Source: JAWKTM01 sp041399085
GTDB taxonomy: Bacteria; Planctomycetota; Planctomycetia; Pirellulales; Pirellulaceae
Reading direction: 5' to 3'
Assembly (NCBI GenBank): GCA_041399085.1
Contig: JAWKTM010000064.1
Span: 1 to 41,416, forward strand
Length of the DNA stretch: 41,416 nt
This document shows, piece by piece, positions 8,498 to 18,793 of this stretch. Position 1 is the first letter of the stretch. Every line of letters begins with the position of its first letter. Under the pieces are notes generated by a model. It saw only the letters and a list, made by a program, of their open reading frames with translations, had not been told where the DNA came from and made no database searches. Both the position numbers and the translations under genes were made by a program.

Positions 8498-8931
8498 ACT
8501 CATCCCGCAGCTTGTTCTCTCGACGCTATCTGGCCCAAGCTTCGGCCAACCGGCAGGCAGGTGGCATTGGACTTGCATAGCTGCTGGCACGAATGCCACG
8601 TGGCGGATTTGCGATACGTAAACTCAGGCGAACGACTCTGGCACGTTCGATGGAAACGCATGGGTAAACTGTTCCAATGGACGACATTGACGTCTGGGTT
8701 GCGAAAGAAAAGCAAATCCGTCACAGTGAGCAAAGCCGCCAAAGGGTCGGCAACTGCAAGCGTTCGCCGTCCACGTCGACACTGGAATTCGCCCGTTTCG
8801 AGCGTCTCCGTAGGCATCAGAGAAATGATGATCCATCGAGTTCCGGCGCGGCGGACTATTGCGATTCCGACCAATTCACCTTCTGAGCAAACTGCCACAT
8901 GCCTAGCAATGACGCTAGGGGAATAACTGTT
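8498..8931. other. 434-base stretch with no supported gene
   Basis: Both strands are open over much of this stretch: 8561-8926 on plus (121 codons) and 8500-8958 on minus (152 codons). Neither has a family motif, a convincing ribosome site or natural composition. AGGGG at 8918-8922 serves the GlgE start. It may be a decayed gene or a conserved non-coding element. Confidence 0.35.
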
Positions 8932-10964
8932 ATGGAAACTGCCACGCGGGAGCGACAAACAAGCCGGACGAGCGGAAGTCAGAATGATCCATCGGCGAAC
9001 GGCAAGCCGTTATCCGGGGGCCAAAGCCGCGTGGTAATCGAACGCGTGCAGCCGCAAATTGACGGCGGGCAGTATCCCGTGAAGCGCGTAATCGGCGAGC
9101 GTGTGATGGTCGAGGCCGATATCTTCAACGATGGCCACGACTTGCCCGGCGCCGTATTGCGTTTCCGCCACGAATCGGAGAATGGCTGGCGCGAGACCCG
9201 CATGACTCCGACCGTGAACGATCGGTGGGAAGCCGAGTTCACGGTGAAGGGCATGGGTCGTTACTACTTCACCGTCCAAGCTTGGGTCGACCACTTTCGG
9301 ACTTGGCGAAGGGACTTGAAGAAGCGAGTTGCCGCGAATCAGGAGGTGGCCGTCGATCTTCAAATCGGCGCGGAAATGCTGGACGAAGCGGCTCAGCATG
9401 CCAACGATGCCGATCGGCAGCGATTGAAGCAATGGGAGCAACGCCTGTAGCGCCGAAGCCCGCCAGCATCTCTCACAAATCTGCGACGACTTGGAGCTCG
9501 ACCGGTTGATGGACCGATGCGCTCCGCGTCACCACGCGACGACGATGGAGCGTGAACTCACGATCGTCGTCGATCGCGAACGGGCTCGCTTCAGTTCCTG
9601 GTATGAGATGTTCCCTCGTTCCGCCGCGGACGAACCGGGACGCCATGGCACGTTTCAGGATGTGATTAAGCGGCTCCCTTATGTATCATCGATGGGATTC
9701 AACGTCTTATATTTGCCGCCGATTCATCCAATTGGACAGGCGCATCGTAAAGGACGCAATAATTCGCCCGTGGCGCAGCCCGGCGATGTGGGCAGCCCAT
9801 GGGGAATCGGCGGTCCAGAAGGCGGCCATAAGGCGGTCCATCCTCAATTGGGAACCTTGGAAGATTTCGATCAACTGGTCCTCGCGGCTCGGCAACTTGG
9901 AATCGAGATCGCCCTGGACATCGCCTTTCAGTGTTCGCCAGACCATCCGTATGTGAAGGAACATCCTCAATGGTTCCGACATCGTCCAGACGGCACCATT
10001 CAATATGCCGAGAACCCGCCGAAAAATATGAGGACATTTACCCGTTTGACTTCGAGACGGATGACTGGCAGCGCTTTGGCAAGAGCTGAAAAGCGTCTCT
10101 GTATTCTGGATCGAGCGCGGAGTCCGAATCTTTCGCGTGGACAATCCTCACACCAAGCCATTTCCGTTTTGGGAGTGGGTAATTGGCGAATTGAAGCGAG
10201 ACTGGCCGGATGTGTTGTTCCTGGCCGAAGCCTTCACTCGCCCAAAAATCATGTATCGCTTGGCCAAGCTCGGATTCAGCCAGTCTTATACTTACTTCTC
10301 GTGGCGCAATACCTCCGAGGAACTACGCGAATATCTAACGGAATTGACGAACACGGAGGCGGCCGAGTTTTTCCGCCCGAACTTCTGGCCTAATACTCCC
10401 GACATTCTCACGGAGTATTTGCAGGTGGGCGGCCGCCCGGCATTTATCGGCCGGCTGGTACTAGCCGCGACGCTGTCCAGCAACTTTGGCATCTACGGGC
10501 CCGCCTACGAGCACTCTGTTAACTCACCTCGCCATTCCGGCAGTGAAGAATATTTGGACTCGGAGAAGTACGAAGTCAAGCACTACGATCTGCGCCGGCA
10601 AGACAGCTTGGCTTCGCTAATCGGTCGCGTGAATCGCATCCGACGCGAGCACCGCGCGTTGCAAACCAACGAGGGACTTCAGTTCCATGCGGTGGATAAC
10701 CAGAAGATTCTTTGTTTCACCAAAGCGACGGAGGACAAGTCCGAGCTGTTAATGATGGTGGTCAATTTGGATCCACATCATACGCAGTCGGGCTGGGTCG
10801 AGTTGCCGTTGGCCGATTTCGGGTTGTCCGACGACCATCCTTATCAACTGCACGACCTGCTGACCGACGCCCGTTATCTCTGGTACGGCTCACGCAACTA
10901 CGTCGAGCTGAACCCGCATGTCGTGCCGGCTCACATCTTCCGCGCGCCGCCGCGTGCAGAGTGA
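8932..10964 (+). CDS. glgE: alpha-1,4-glucan:maltose-1-phosphate maltosyltransferase GlgE, frameshifted
   Basis: GlgE (GH13_3) transfers maltose from alpha-maltose-1-phosphate to a growing alpha-1,4-glucan. The N-terminal beta-sandwich domain (about 1-170) precedes the hallmark SSWYEMFPRSAADEPGRHGT and YLPPIHPIGQAHRKGRNN. The nucleophile Asp is at 10140-10142 (RVDNPHTKPFPFWEW) and the acid Glu at 10227-10229 (FLAEAFTRP). Three slips break the gene: an extra base at about 9443-9447 (premature stop at 9448-9450), a missing A in the A-run at 10022-10026 (PPKKYEDIYPFDFE when restored) and a missing T at 10075-10077 (FWQELKSV when restored). The corrected length is about 677 residues, normal for the family. 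The chosen ATG at 8932 follows AGGGG; an ATG at 8899 is also in frame. TreS-maltokinase, which makes its substrate, lies 73 bases downstream. Confidence 0.9.
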
Positions 10965-11037
10965 ACGGGACTTTGAATACTATCTCTGACGCAAGTTTGC
11001 CTGTCAGTTCCCACCCAAACTAAAGGATTGCAAGACC

Positions 11038-14000
11038 GTGCCCGTGATGGCAACTCAGGCAGATATCCAGGCCGCGGCTTCTGGCCAAGATGGACATTGG
11101 TACAAGGACGCCGTTATTTACCAGCTTCATGTTCGCTCGTTCCACGACAGCGACGGCGATGGCATTGGTGATTTTCGGGGGCTCACGCAGAAGTTGGACT
11201 ATTTGCAGGACTTGGGCGTGACGGCAATTTGGTTGTTGCCTTTCTTTCCATCGCCCTTGAGAGACGACGGATACGACATCGCGGATTATACCAACGTCAA
11301 CCCGATGTACGGAACGTTGCGAGACTTCCGCAATTTCCTTCGCGAAGCCCATCACCGCGATTTGAAAGTCATCACCGAGTTGGTGATGAACCACACATCC
11401 GACCAGCATGAATGGTTTCAGAAGTCGCGAACGGCGGCGCCTGGATCGAAATGGCGCAACTTCTATGTATGGAGCGACACGCCCGATCGTTATCGCGAAG
11501 CGCGAATTATCTTTAAGGACTTCGAGGCATCCAACTGGACCTGGGATCCGGTCGCCAAAGCCTATTTCTGGCACCGCTTCTATTCCCACCAACCGGACCT
11601 GAACTTTGATAATCCCGAAGTTCGTAGGGCGATGTTTAACGTCATCGACTTCTGGTATGACATGGGCGTCGATGGCGTGCGTCTCGATGCGGTTCCCTAC
11701 TTATACGAACGAGAGGGAACGAACTGCGAGAACCTGCGCGAAACGCACGAATTTCTGCAGCAGTTGCGTTCGCATGTCGACAGCAAATACACCGGTCGCA
11801 TGCTGTTGGCCGAAGCCAATCAATGGCCCGAGGATGCCGTCGCCTACTTCGGCAAAGGTGACGAGTGTCACATGAACTTTCACTTTCCGCTAATGCCGCG
11901 GTTGTTCATGGCTATCGAACGGGAGGATCGCTTTCCGGTCATCGACATTCTCGACCAAACACCCGAGTTGCCCGATGGATGTCAATGGGCGATCTTCCTG
12001 CGGAACCACGATGAATTAACGCTGGAAATGGTGACGGACGAGGACGACGCCATATGTATCGCGTTTACGCCGACGATCCTCAAGCTCGAATAAATCTGGG
12101 CATTCGCCGACGACTTGCTCCACTATTGAAGAACAATCGTCGCAAAATCGAGCTCATGAATGGACTGTTGCTCTCGTTACCCGGTACGCCGATCGTCTAT
12201 TACGGCGACGAGATTGGGATGGAGACAATATCTACTTGGGCGATCGCGATGGCGCGCACTCCCATGCAATGGAACGGAGATCGGAACGCGGGTTTCTCGC
12301 GAGCGAATCCGCAGCGATTGTTCCTCCCCGCAATCATTGACTCCGAGTATCACTACTCCGTACGGAATGTCGAGATTGAGCATAATAGTCCGCACTCCCT
12401 ACTGTGGTGGATGCGGAGGATCATTCAACTTCGGAAGCAGTTCCAGGCGTTCGGCCGAGGCGCCATCGAATTCCTCGCTCCCGACAATCCGAAAGTCCTG
12501 GCCTATCTCCGCCAACATGAAGGCGAAACGGTACTCGTGCTGGCCAACCTCTCTCGGTTCGTGCAGCAGACCCAGTTGGACTTGTCGCGGTTTCGCGGGC
12601 AGACCCCGATCGAGATGTTCGGCCAGACTCCGTTTCCGCCGATTGGCGAGTTGCCCTACTTCTTCATGATGGGGCCGTATTCGTTCTACTGGTTTCGATT
12701 GCAATGGAGTGAGAAAGAGGCCGTGGAACAGTCTCCCGAACATTTGCCAGAATGTGAAATCCAGGCCCCATGGGACACGGTTTTCCAGGGGCGTTCGCGT
12801 TCGTCGCTTCAGAAGGCTCTGCCGTCGTTTTTAACACGCCATCGTTGGTATGGCGGCAAGGCGCGAACGATCCAGGATGTTCAGTTGATCGATTCGTTTC
12901 TGGTCCCGAATAGTCCCAAGCAAGAACCGATGTATCTGTTGCTAATTCAGGTTCAGTACACGGACGGGGAGCCGGATGTTTACCAGACTCCAGTCGTCTT
13001 TGCGGATGCAACGCGAACGGCCAACATTTTGGGAGACCATCCCCATGCCGGAATCGCCACTGTCCATCGAACCGACACGGGAGATCGCCGTACATTGTGC
13101 GACGCAACTTGGGAACGTGAATTTTGGCAACCGGTAATGCAACTGCTGACTCGGCGTCGGGGATTGCAGGGCGAGCGGGGTGGCGTCACTACCTTCCAGA
13201 CGAAGGTTTTCAAGTCCCTGGTCGACACGGAGACATCTCAAATCACCCCGACAATTCATGGGGGACAACAGAGCAATACATCGATCGTTTTCGGTGATCG
13301 TGTAATCTTGAAGATGTTTCGTCGAATCAAGGAAGGAACAAATCCTGACTTGGAAGTCGGTCGGTTCCTCACAGAATATGCGCAAGTGGAGCATGTGCCC
13401 CGTCTAGCGGGAGCTATTGAATACCAAGATGGCGAAATCGAGCCGATGACGCTGGCCATCCTTCACGAATTTCGTCCGAACGAGGGCGACACGTGGGTCT
13501 TCACGCTGGATGAATTGGCGCGGTACTTGGAACGCGTGGAATCGATCGGTAATTCACTTCCCGCCGCGAGGCCGTCGAGCAGCCTCAAGTCGTTGGTGGA
13601 CATTGCCAAAGCGGAAGTTCCCGACGCGGCCCAGGAGGCCATTGGCGGCTACCTTCACTCGGCATCCTTGTTGGGTCGTAGAACTGCCCAGATGCATCGG
13701 GCCTTGGCGTCGAACGATGAGCTGCCCACCTTCAAACCCGAGCCTTTCACCAAGCTATATCAGCGGAGTTTGTATCAGTCCATGCGATCGCAAGCTCGGC
13801 GCGTCTTCACACTGCTGCGAAAACAGCGGGACAAGTTGCCCGAGAACCTAACCGCGCATGTAGACCAGGCCGTGGATCAAGAATCGCGAATCCTTGAGTT
13901 GTATCAGGATGTTCTGGACGTCAAAATTGATGCGATGCGTATCCGCTGTCACGGCGATTATCATTTGGGGCAAGTGCTCTATACGGGCAAAGATTTCGTC

Positions 14001-14399
14001 ATCATTGACTTTGAGGGAGAGCCGGAACGTTCGATGAGCGAGCGACGCATTAAGATGTCGCCACTGAAAGACGTGGCGGGGATGATTCGCTCGTTCCACT
14101 ATGCGGCGCATGCCGCGCGACTAAGCCACGCTCCGCGCAGTTCCACCGGTTCGGATCGCCAAGCCTTGCTGGTTGAATGGGCCCGCATCTGGTATGCCTG
14201 GTCCAGCGGCGCATTTCTCCGCGCGTATTTGGAGGAAGTAGACGGAGCAGCCTTTCTGCCGTCGGACCCCGCTCAATTGGAAACTCTCCTGAACGCTTAC
14301 GTATTGGAAAAGGCGGTGTATGAATTGCTGTATGAATTAAACAATCGCCCAGATTGGGTTGCGATACCATTGGAGGCTGTACTGGAACTGGCGAAGTAG
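11038..14399 (+). CDS. treS: trehalose synthase / maltokinase fusion (TreS-Mak), frameshifted
   Basis: The N-terminal half is trehalose synthase (GH13_16), which interconverts trehalose and maltose: GHWYKDAVIYQLHVRSFHDS, nucleophile D217 (GVRLDAVPY), acid E259 (LLAEANQW) and D325 (LRNHDEL). The C-terminal half (from about 12830, FLTRHRWYGGKAR) is maltokinase, making maltose-1-phosphate with ATP; its HGDYHLGQ (Asp at 13956) and DFEGEP (Asp at 14007) are catalytic and metal residues. A base is missing near 12045-12051, so the first frame stops at 12091-12093. A missing G at 12221-12222 and a missing pair near 12253 scramble about ten residues of GDEIGMGDNIYLGDRDGVRTP, then restore frame. Corrected length is about 1121 residues, right for the fusion. 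The GTG start at 11038 fits the upstream AAAGGA; the in-frame ATG at 11047 is too far. It supplies GlgE. Confidence 0.9.
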
Positions 14400-14643
14400 A
14401 ACCCCATGCTTCACTCGCGTATCAAGTTGCGATCAGTCGCCAACCGTTGGCGGTACTTCAATTTGTTGGCGGCGTCTCGGTTGCTGAACTGAACGCCAAC
14501 GTCGAGTCGGCTGACGTGACCTCGCTGGATTGCGGATCGTTGAGCGAAAATGGCCGGTCGCTGGCTGACCGACCGAACTACATTTCGGTACACTGTCGCC
14601 TGACTTGTCCCAGGCCACCACACGAGAAACAAGATCGGAACGT

Positions 14644-16773
14644 ATGACTCCACTGCCCGAACCGCTGAAAGAACTAGCTGAATGCTATGGCGTGCTGACC
14701 GAGTACTGGGACGTGAACGGTCAATTGCGCGTCGCGTCAGTGGAGTCGTTGTTGGCGGTGCTACAACTGCTGGGCGCGAATGTTTCATCGGTGGAACAAG
14801 CGGCCGAGGCCATCACCGTGCGCCGCGAAAACCGAGCACAACGCGTGCTGGAACCCGTGATCGTGGTTTGGCAAGGCGACGCAGCGGAATTCGTCGTCAC
14901 GTTGCCCCGTGGCGACACACCGACATCGCTGCGATTCATCATTGATATACCTGGCGGCCTTACCCCGATCGATTTGAAATGGAATGAACTGCGGGAAGTT
15001 CCCGCGGATTTCGCTCCATCCGATCGTTACTCGACGCGAGTGGTTCGAATTGACATTCCAGCCCAGGTGACCCCTGGCTACTGGCCATTGACTTTGGAGT
15101 GCAATGGCCGGCAACACAAGTCACTGTTAATGCATGCTCCTCGACAGGCCTTTGGCCCGCCCGCTTCGGGCCAAGCGTGGGGCTGTTTTATGCCGGTTTA
15201 TAGTATTCGTTCGCAACACAACTGGGGTGCTGGGGACTATACCGATTTGCGCCATTTAGCCGAATGGATCGGCGGCCAAGGCGGTCGTGTGTTGGGTACC
15301 TTGCCCTTGCTGGCCGGCTTTCTCGACGAACCATGTGATCCTAGCCCTTACGCTCCAGCGACTCGGCTGTTTTGGAATGAGTTTTATATCGACGTGGAGC
15401 GCGTACCGGAGTTGGCACACTGTGAACCGGCTCGGAATCTCATCGGGTCGTCCGCATTCCAACAGGAGTTGACGGGCTGTCGAGAAGGCGAATATATCGA
15501 CTATCAGCGTCTGATGAAGTTGAAACGCAGCGTATTGGAGTTGTTAGCCGATACGATGCCCCAACAATCCGCCGAGCGTCAGCAAGCTTGGCGCGTATTC
15601 ATTGAGCAAACGCCTCAGTTGGAAGAATATGCCACCTTCCGGGCGGTCCACGAGCGCGAGCGGAGACCCTGGTGGTTGTGGGAGCCGCGACTGCGAAGTG
15701 GCGATCTTCGCGCCAGCGATTACGACGCTGCTGCGCGCGATTACCACCTATATGCCCAATGGATCGCGTCGGAACAGTTGGAGCGAACCTTGCGCGAGGG
15801 ACAAGCCGCGGGAGGCGAGACGGCGCAACTGTATTTGGACTTACCATTGGGAGTGCGACGCGACGCCTACGATGTGTGGCGAAATCGCGATATCTTCATC
15901 ACCCAGTCGTCGGTCGGCGCGCCGCCGGATGCAATCTTTACGGGCGGCCAAAATTGGGGATTCTGTCCGCTACATCCCGATGCGGTTCGCGAAAGTGGAT
16001 ACACGCACGTTCGGCACTATTTAAGCCGTCACATGCATGCTTCACGGATGTTACGGATCGACCATGTGATGGGCCTACACCGTCTGTTTTGGATTCCGGA
16101 CGGTCGCCCAGCTAGCGATGGTGTCTACGTGCGATATCGGGCCGATGAGTTTTACGCCATTCTTTCACTGGAATCACATCGACACAGGACCTGCGTACTA
16201 GGTGAGAATTTAGGCACCGTGCCGCCAGGCGTGAATGAGGCGATGGACGAGCATGCGATCCGCCGCATGTTCGTCGTGCAGTATGAATTGCAAGGCGACC
16301 AGCAAGGCGGTAATGATCCGAGTCAGCCTCCGTTCAATGCGCCGCCGTCGAATGCGGTAGCCTCGTTGAACACTCACGATATGCCGATGTTTTCCGCTTG
16401 GTGGCGGGGCGAGGATATCGACGATCGCCGAGCCATGGATTTAATGGACGACGCGGGACGCGACGAGGAACATCGCATCCGATCGGAACTACGAGAAGCG
16501 TTGACCCGTTGGACACGGATTACGCGAGGCATCGAGTCGCCCAGCGCGTCCGATGTTCTTACGGCGTTGCTGACACATCTGGCCGAAAGTTCCGCGGAAC
16601 TGCTGCTTGTCAACCTGGAGGACTTGTGGCAAGAGACTCGTCCACAAAACATTCCGGGAACTTGGAAGGAACGCCCAAACTGGCGGCGGCGCGCCTCGCG
16701 TTCGCTAGAACAGCTTAACCAACTTCAAGACGTTCTCAACGTACTCGAAGCCGTCCGCGCCGCTCGCGGCTAA
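14644..16773 (+). CDS. malQ: 4-alpha-glucanotransferase (amylomaltase)
   Basis: This GH77 enzyme transfers alpha-1,4-glucan segments between maltooligosaccharides, releasing glucose. It is 709 residues and intact, unlike its neighbours. An N-terminal beta-sandwich-like region of about 170 residues precedes the barrel (MPVYSIRSQHNWGAGDYTDL). Visible landmarks are DPSPYAPATRLFWNEFYID, the nucleophile D473 (RMLRIDHVMGLHRLFWIPDG), the acid E521 (VLGENLGTVPPG) and D579 (SLNTHDMPMFSAWW). The N-terminal extension puts it with the longer, E. coli-like MalQ type rather than the 500-residue form. The ATG at 14644 lacks a strong ribosome site and a short in-frame extension upstream is possible. It lies 244 bases after TreS-maltokinase and 80 bases before GlgB, so it probably recycles short glucans for the same pathway. 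Confidence 0.93.
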   Translation: MTPLPEPLKELAECYGVLTEYWDVNGQLRVASVESLLAVLQLLGANVSSVEQAAEAITVRRENRAQRVLEPVIVVWQGDAAEFVVTLPRGDTPTSLRFIIDIPGGLTPIDLKWNELREVPADFAPSDRYSTRVVRIDIPAQVTPGYWPLTLECNGRQHKSLLMHAPRQAFGPPASGQAWGCFMPVYSIRSQHNWGAGDYTDLRHLAEWIGGQGGRVLGTLPLLAGFLDEPCDPSPYAPATRLFWNEFYIDVERVPELAHCEPARNLIGSSAFQQELTGCREGEYIDYQRLMKLKRSVLELLADTMPQQSAERQQAWRVFIEQTPQLEEYATFRAVHERERRPWWLWEPRLRSGDLRASDYDAAARDYHLYAQWIASEQLERTLREGQAAGGETAQLYLDLPLGVRRDAYDVWRNRDIFITQSSVGAPPDAIFTGGQNWGFCPLHPDAVRESGYTHVRHYLSRHMHASRMLRIDHVMGLHRLFWIPDGRPASDGVYVRYRADEFYAILSLESHRHRTCVLGENLGTVPPGVNEAMDEHAIRRMFVVQYELQGDQQGGNDPSQPPFNAPPSNAVASLNTHDMPMFSAWWRGEDIDDRRAMDLMDDAGRDEEHRIRSELREALTRWTRITRGIESPSASDVLTALLTHLAESSAELLLVNLEDLWQETRPQNIPGTWKERPNWRRRASRSLEQLNQLQDVLNVLEAVRAARG

Positions 16774-16840
16774 ACGCCGGGACACGTGTGGTTGGCCAAG
16801 ATTTTCAGGTAGCGCGGCCAGCCCGTTATGGATCCACGAA

Positions 16841-16845
16841 AGGAG
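16841..16845 (+). promoter_or_regulatory. ribosome binding site selecting a TTG start for glgB
   Basis: AGGAG lies eight bases before TTG at 16854-16856. No in-frame ATG is near; the ATG at 16828 is out of frame. This makes TTG the preferred GlgB start over the upstream open extension from 16788. Confidence 0.65.
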
Positions 16846-16853
16846 CTACAACC

Positions 16854-18793
16854 TTGATCGCCAAACAACCAAACTCGACGACCACTGCAGCGTTCAGTCT
16901 GCTGACGGACGACGATCTCTACTTATTCAATGAGGGCACCCACAGCCACCTCGGTTCGAAGCTGGGCGGTCATCTGGTCAAGCACAACGGACAGGACGGA
17001 GCCTATTTCGCAGTCTGGGCCCCCGATGCGAACACGGTCTCGGTATTGGGTGATTTTAACGATTGGAACAAGAAGTCACACACATTGCGCCCGCGTGGAA
17101 GTTCGGGGATATGGGAGGGGTTCTTCCCCGGTGTCTCGATGGGTTCGCTTTACAAGTTCCACATCGAATCGCGCGTTGCCGCGTATCAAGTGGACAAGGC
17201 CGACCCGTTTGGAGTGTTTCACGAGGTAGCTCCCAAGACCGCCTCGGTCTTGTGGGATTTAAGCTACGACTGGAACGATGCCGAATGGATGAAGTCACGT
17301 GGCGGTCGGAATGGTTTGGACTGCCCCATGTCCATTTACGAGGTACATCTCGGATCGTGGCGGCGTGTGCTGGAAGAAGGAAACCGGTCACTGACTTATC
17401 GCGAATTGGCGCACGAGTTGGTCGATTATGTTAAGCGGATGGAGTTCACCCATGTGGAATTCATGCCGGTCATGGAGCATCCGTTCTTCGGATCTTGGGG
17501 GTATCAGATCACCGGCTTCTTCGCACCCAGCAGCCGGTACGGTACGCCCCAGGATTTTAAGTATCTGATCGACTACATGCATCAGCACGGGATTGGCGTA
17601 ATCTTGGATTGGGTGCCGTCTCATTTTCCCAACGATGAACACGGCCTGGGATTTTTCGACGGCTCGCATCTGTTCGAGCACGCGGATCCGCGACAAGGTT
17701 TTCATCCTGATTGGAATAGCTTTATTTTCAATTACGGACGAAACGAAGTACGGAGCTTTCTGTTAAGCAACGCCCTGTTCTGGCTGCGCGAGTACCATGT
17801 CGATGGACTGCGGGTGGACGCCGTAGCCTCGATGTTGTATCTGGACTACTCGCGTAAGGAAGGTGAATGGATCCCCAACGAATTCGGTGGCCGTGAGAAT
17901 CTTCACGCGATTTCGTTTCTACGACAAGTGAACCAGGAGGTGTATCGCAACTTTCCTGACACTCAAACGACGGCCGAGGAGTCGACCGCTTGGCCGATGG
18001 TTTCGCGGCCTACCTATGTTGGTGGTCTGGGATTCGGATTGAAATGGGATATGGGTTGGATGCACGATACGCTGCAGTATTTCCACCATGATCCGGTGCA
18101 TCGCAAGTACCATCACGGCGAGCTTACGTTCCGGATGATTTATGCCTTCAACGAGAACTTTGCCTTGCCGCTATCACACGACGAAGTCGTGCACGGCAAA
18201 GGGTCCTTGATCGGCAAGATGCCGGGCGACGATTGGCAGAAACTGGCGAACTTGCGTCTCCTGTACGGTTATATGTACGCCATGCCGGGCAAGAAGTTGT
18301 TGTTCATGGGTGGCGAATTTGGCCAGTGGGATGAATGGCGACACGACGCTCAACTGCAATGGGACCTGTTACAACAACCGGGCCACAACGCCGTGCAGCG
18401 CTGGCTGATCAGTCTAAACGGAGCGTATCGCAATGAACCGGCTCTCCACGAGCTGGACTGCGATCCAGAAGGTTTCAGATGGGTTGACGCCAATGACTGG
18501 GAGTTGAGCGTCATCAGCTTTTGCGCAAGAGTCGCTCGACGAATGACGTCATCCTTGTCGTCTGTAATTTCACGCCGATGCCGCGGTTGAATTATCGGGT
18601 TGGTGTTCCCCGCGACGGCCATTGGCGCGAGATTCTCAACAGCGACGCGTCGGAACATGGCGGCAGCGGCCACGGAAATCTGGGCATGGTTGAATCCGCT
18701 CCGATCCCGTATCACGGCCGGCCCAATTCCGTGAATCTAACTCTGCCGCCGTTGGGTGCAGTGTTTCTCAAATACGAACAGGCTTATGAATAA
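16854..18793 (+). CDS. glgB: 1,4-alpha-glucan branching enzyme, one C-terminal frameshift
   Basis: GlgB (GH13_9) cuts alpha-1,4 chains and reattaches them by alpha-1,6 links. An N-terminal CBM48 module is present (FAVWAPDANTVSVLGDFNDW, about 52-71), then the GH13 barrel (GSWGYQITGFFAPSSRYG). The nucleophile is D322 (VDGLRVDAVASML), the acid E375 (TAEESTAWPMVSRP) and the stabiliser D443 (PLSHDEVVHGKGSL). The T-run at 18519-18522 is one base short: as read, the frame ends at 18590, but one added T continues it as SFLRKSRSTNDVILVVCNFT through to the stop at 18791-18793, restoring the C-terminal beta domain. Corrected length is about 646 residues. The end overlaps the TreZ start by eight bases (ATGAATAA), so the two are probably translationally coupled. 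It branches the glucan built by GlgE. Confidence 0.92.
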
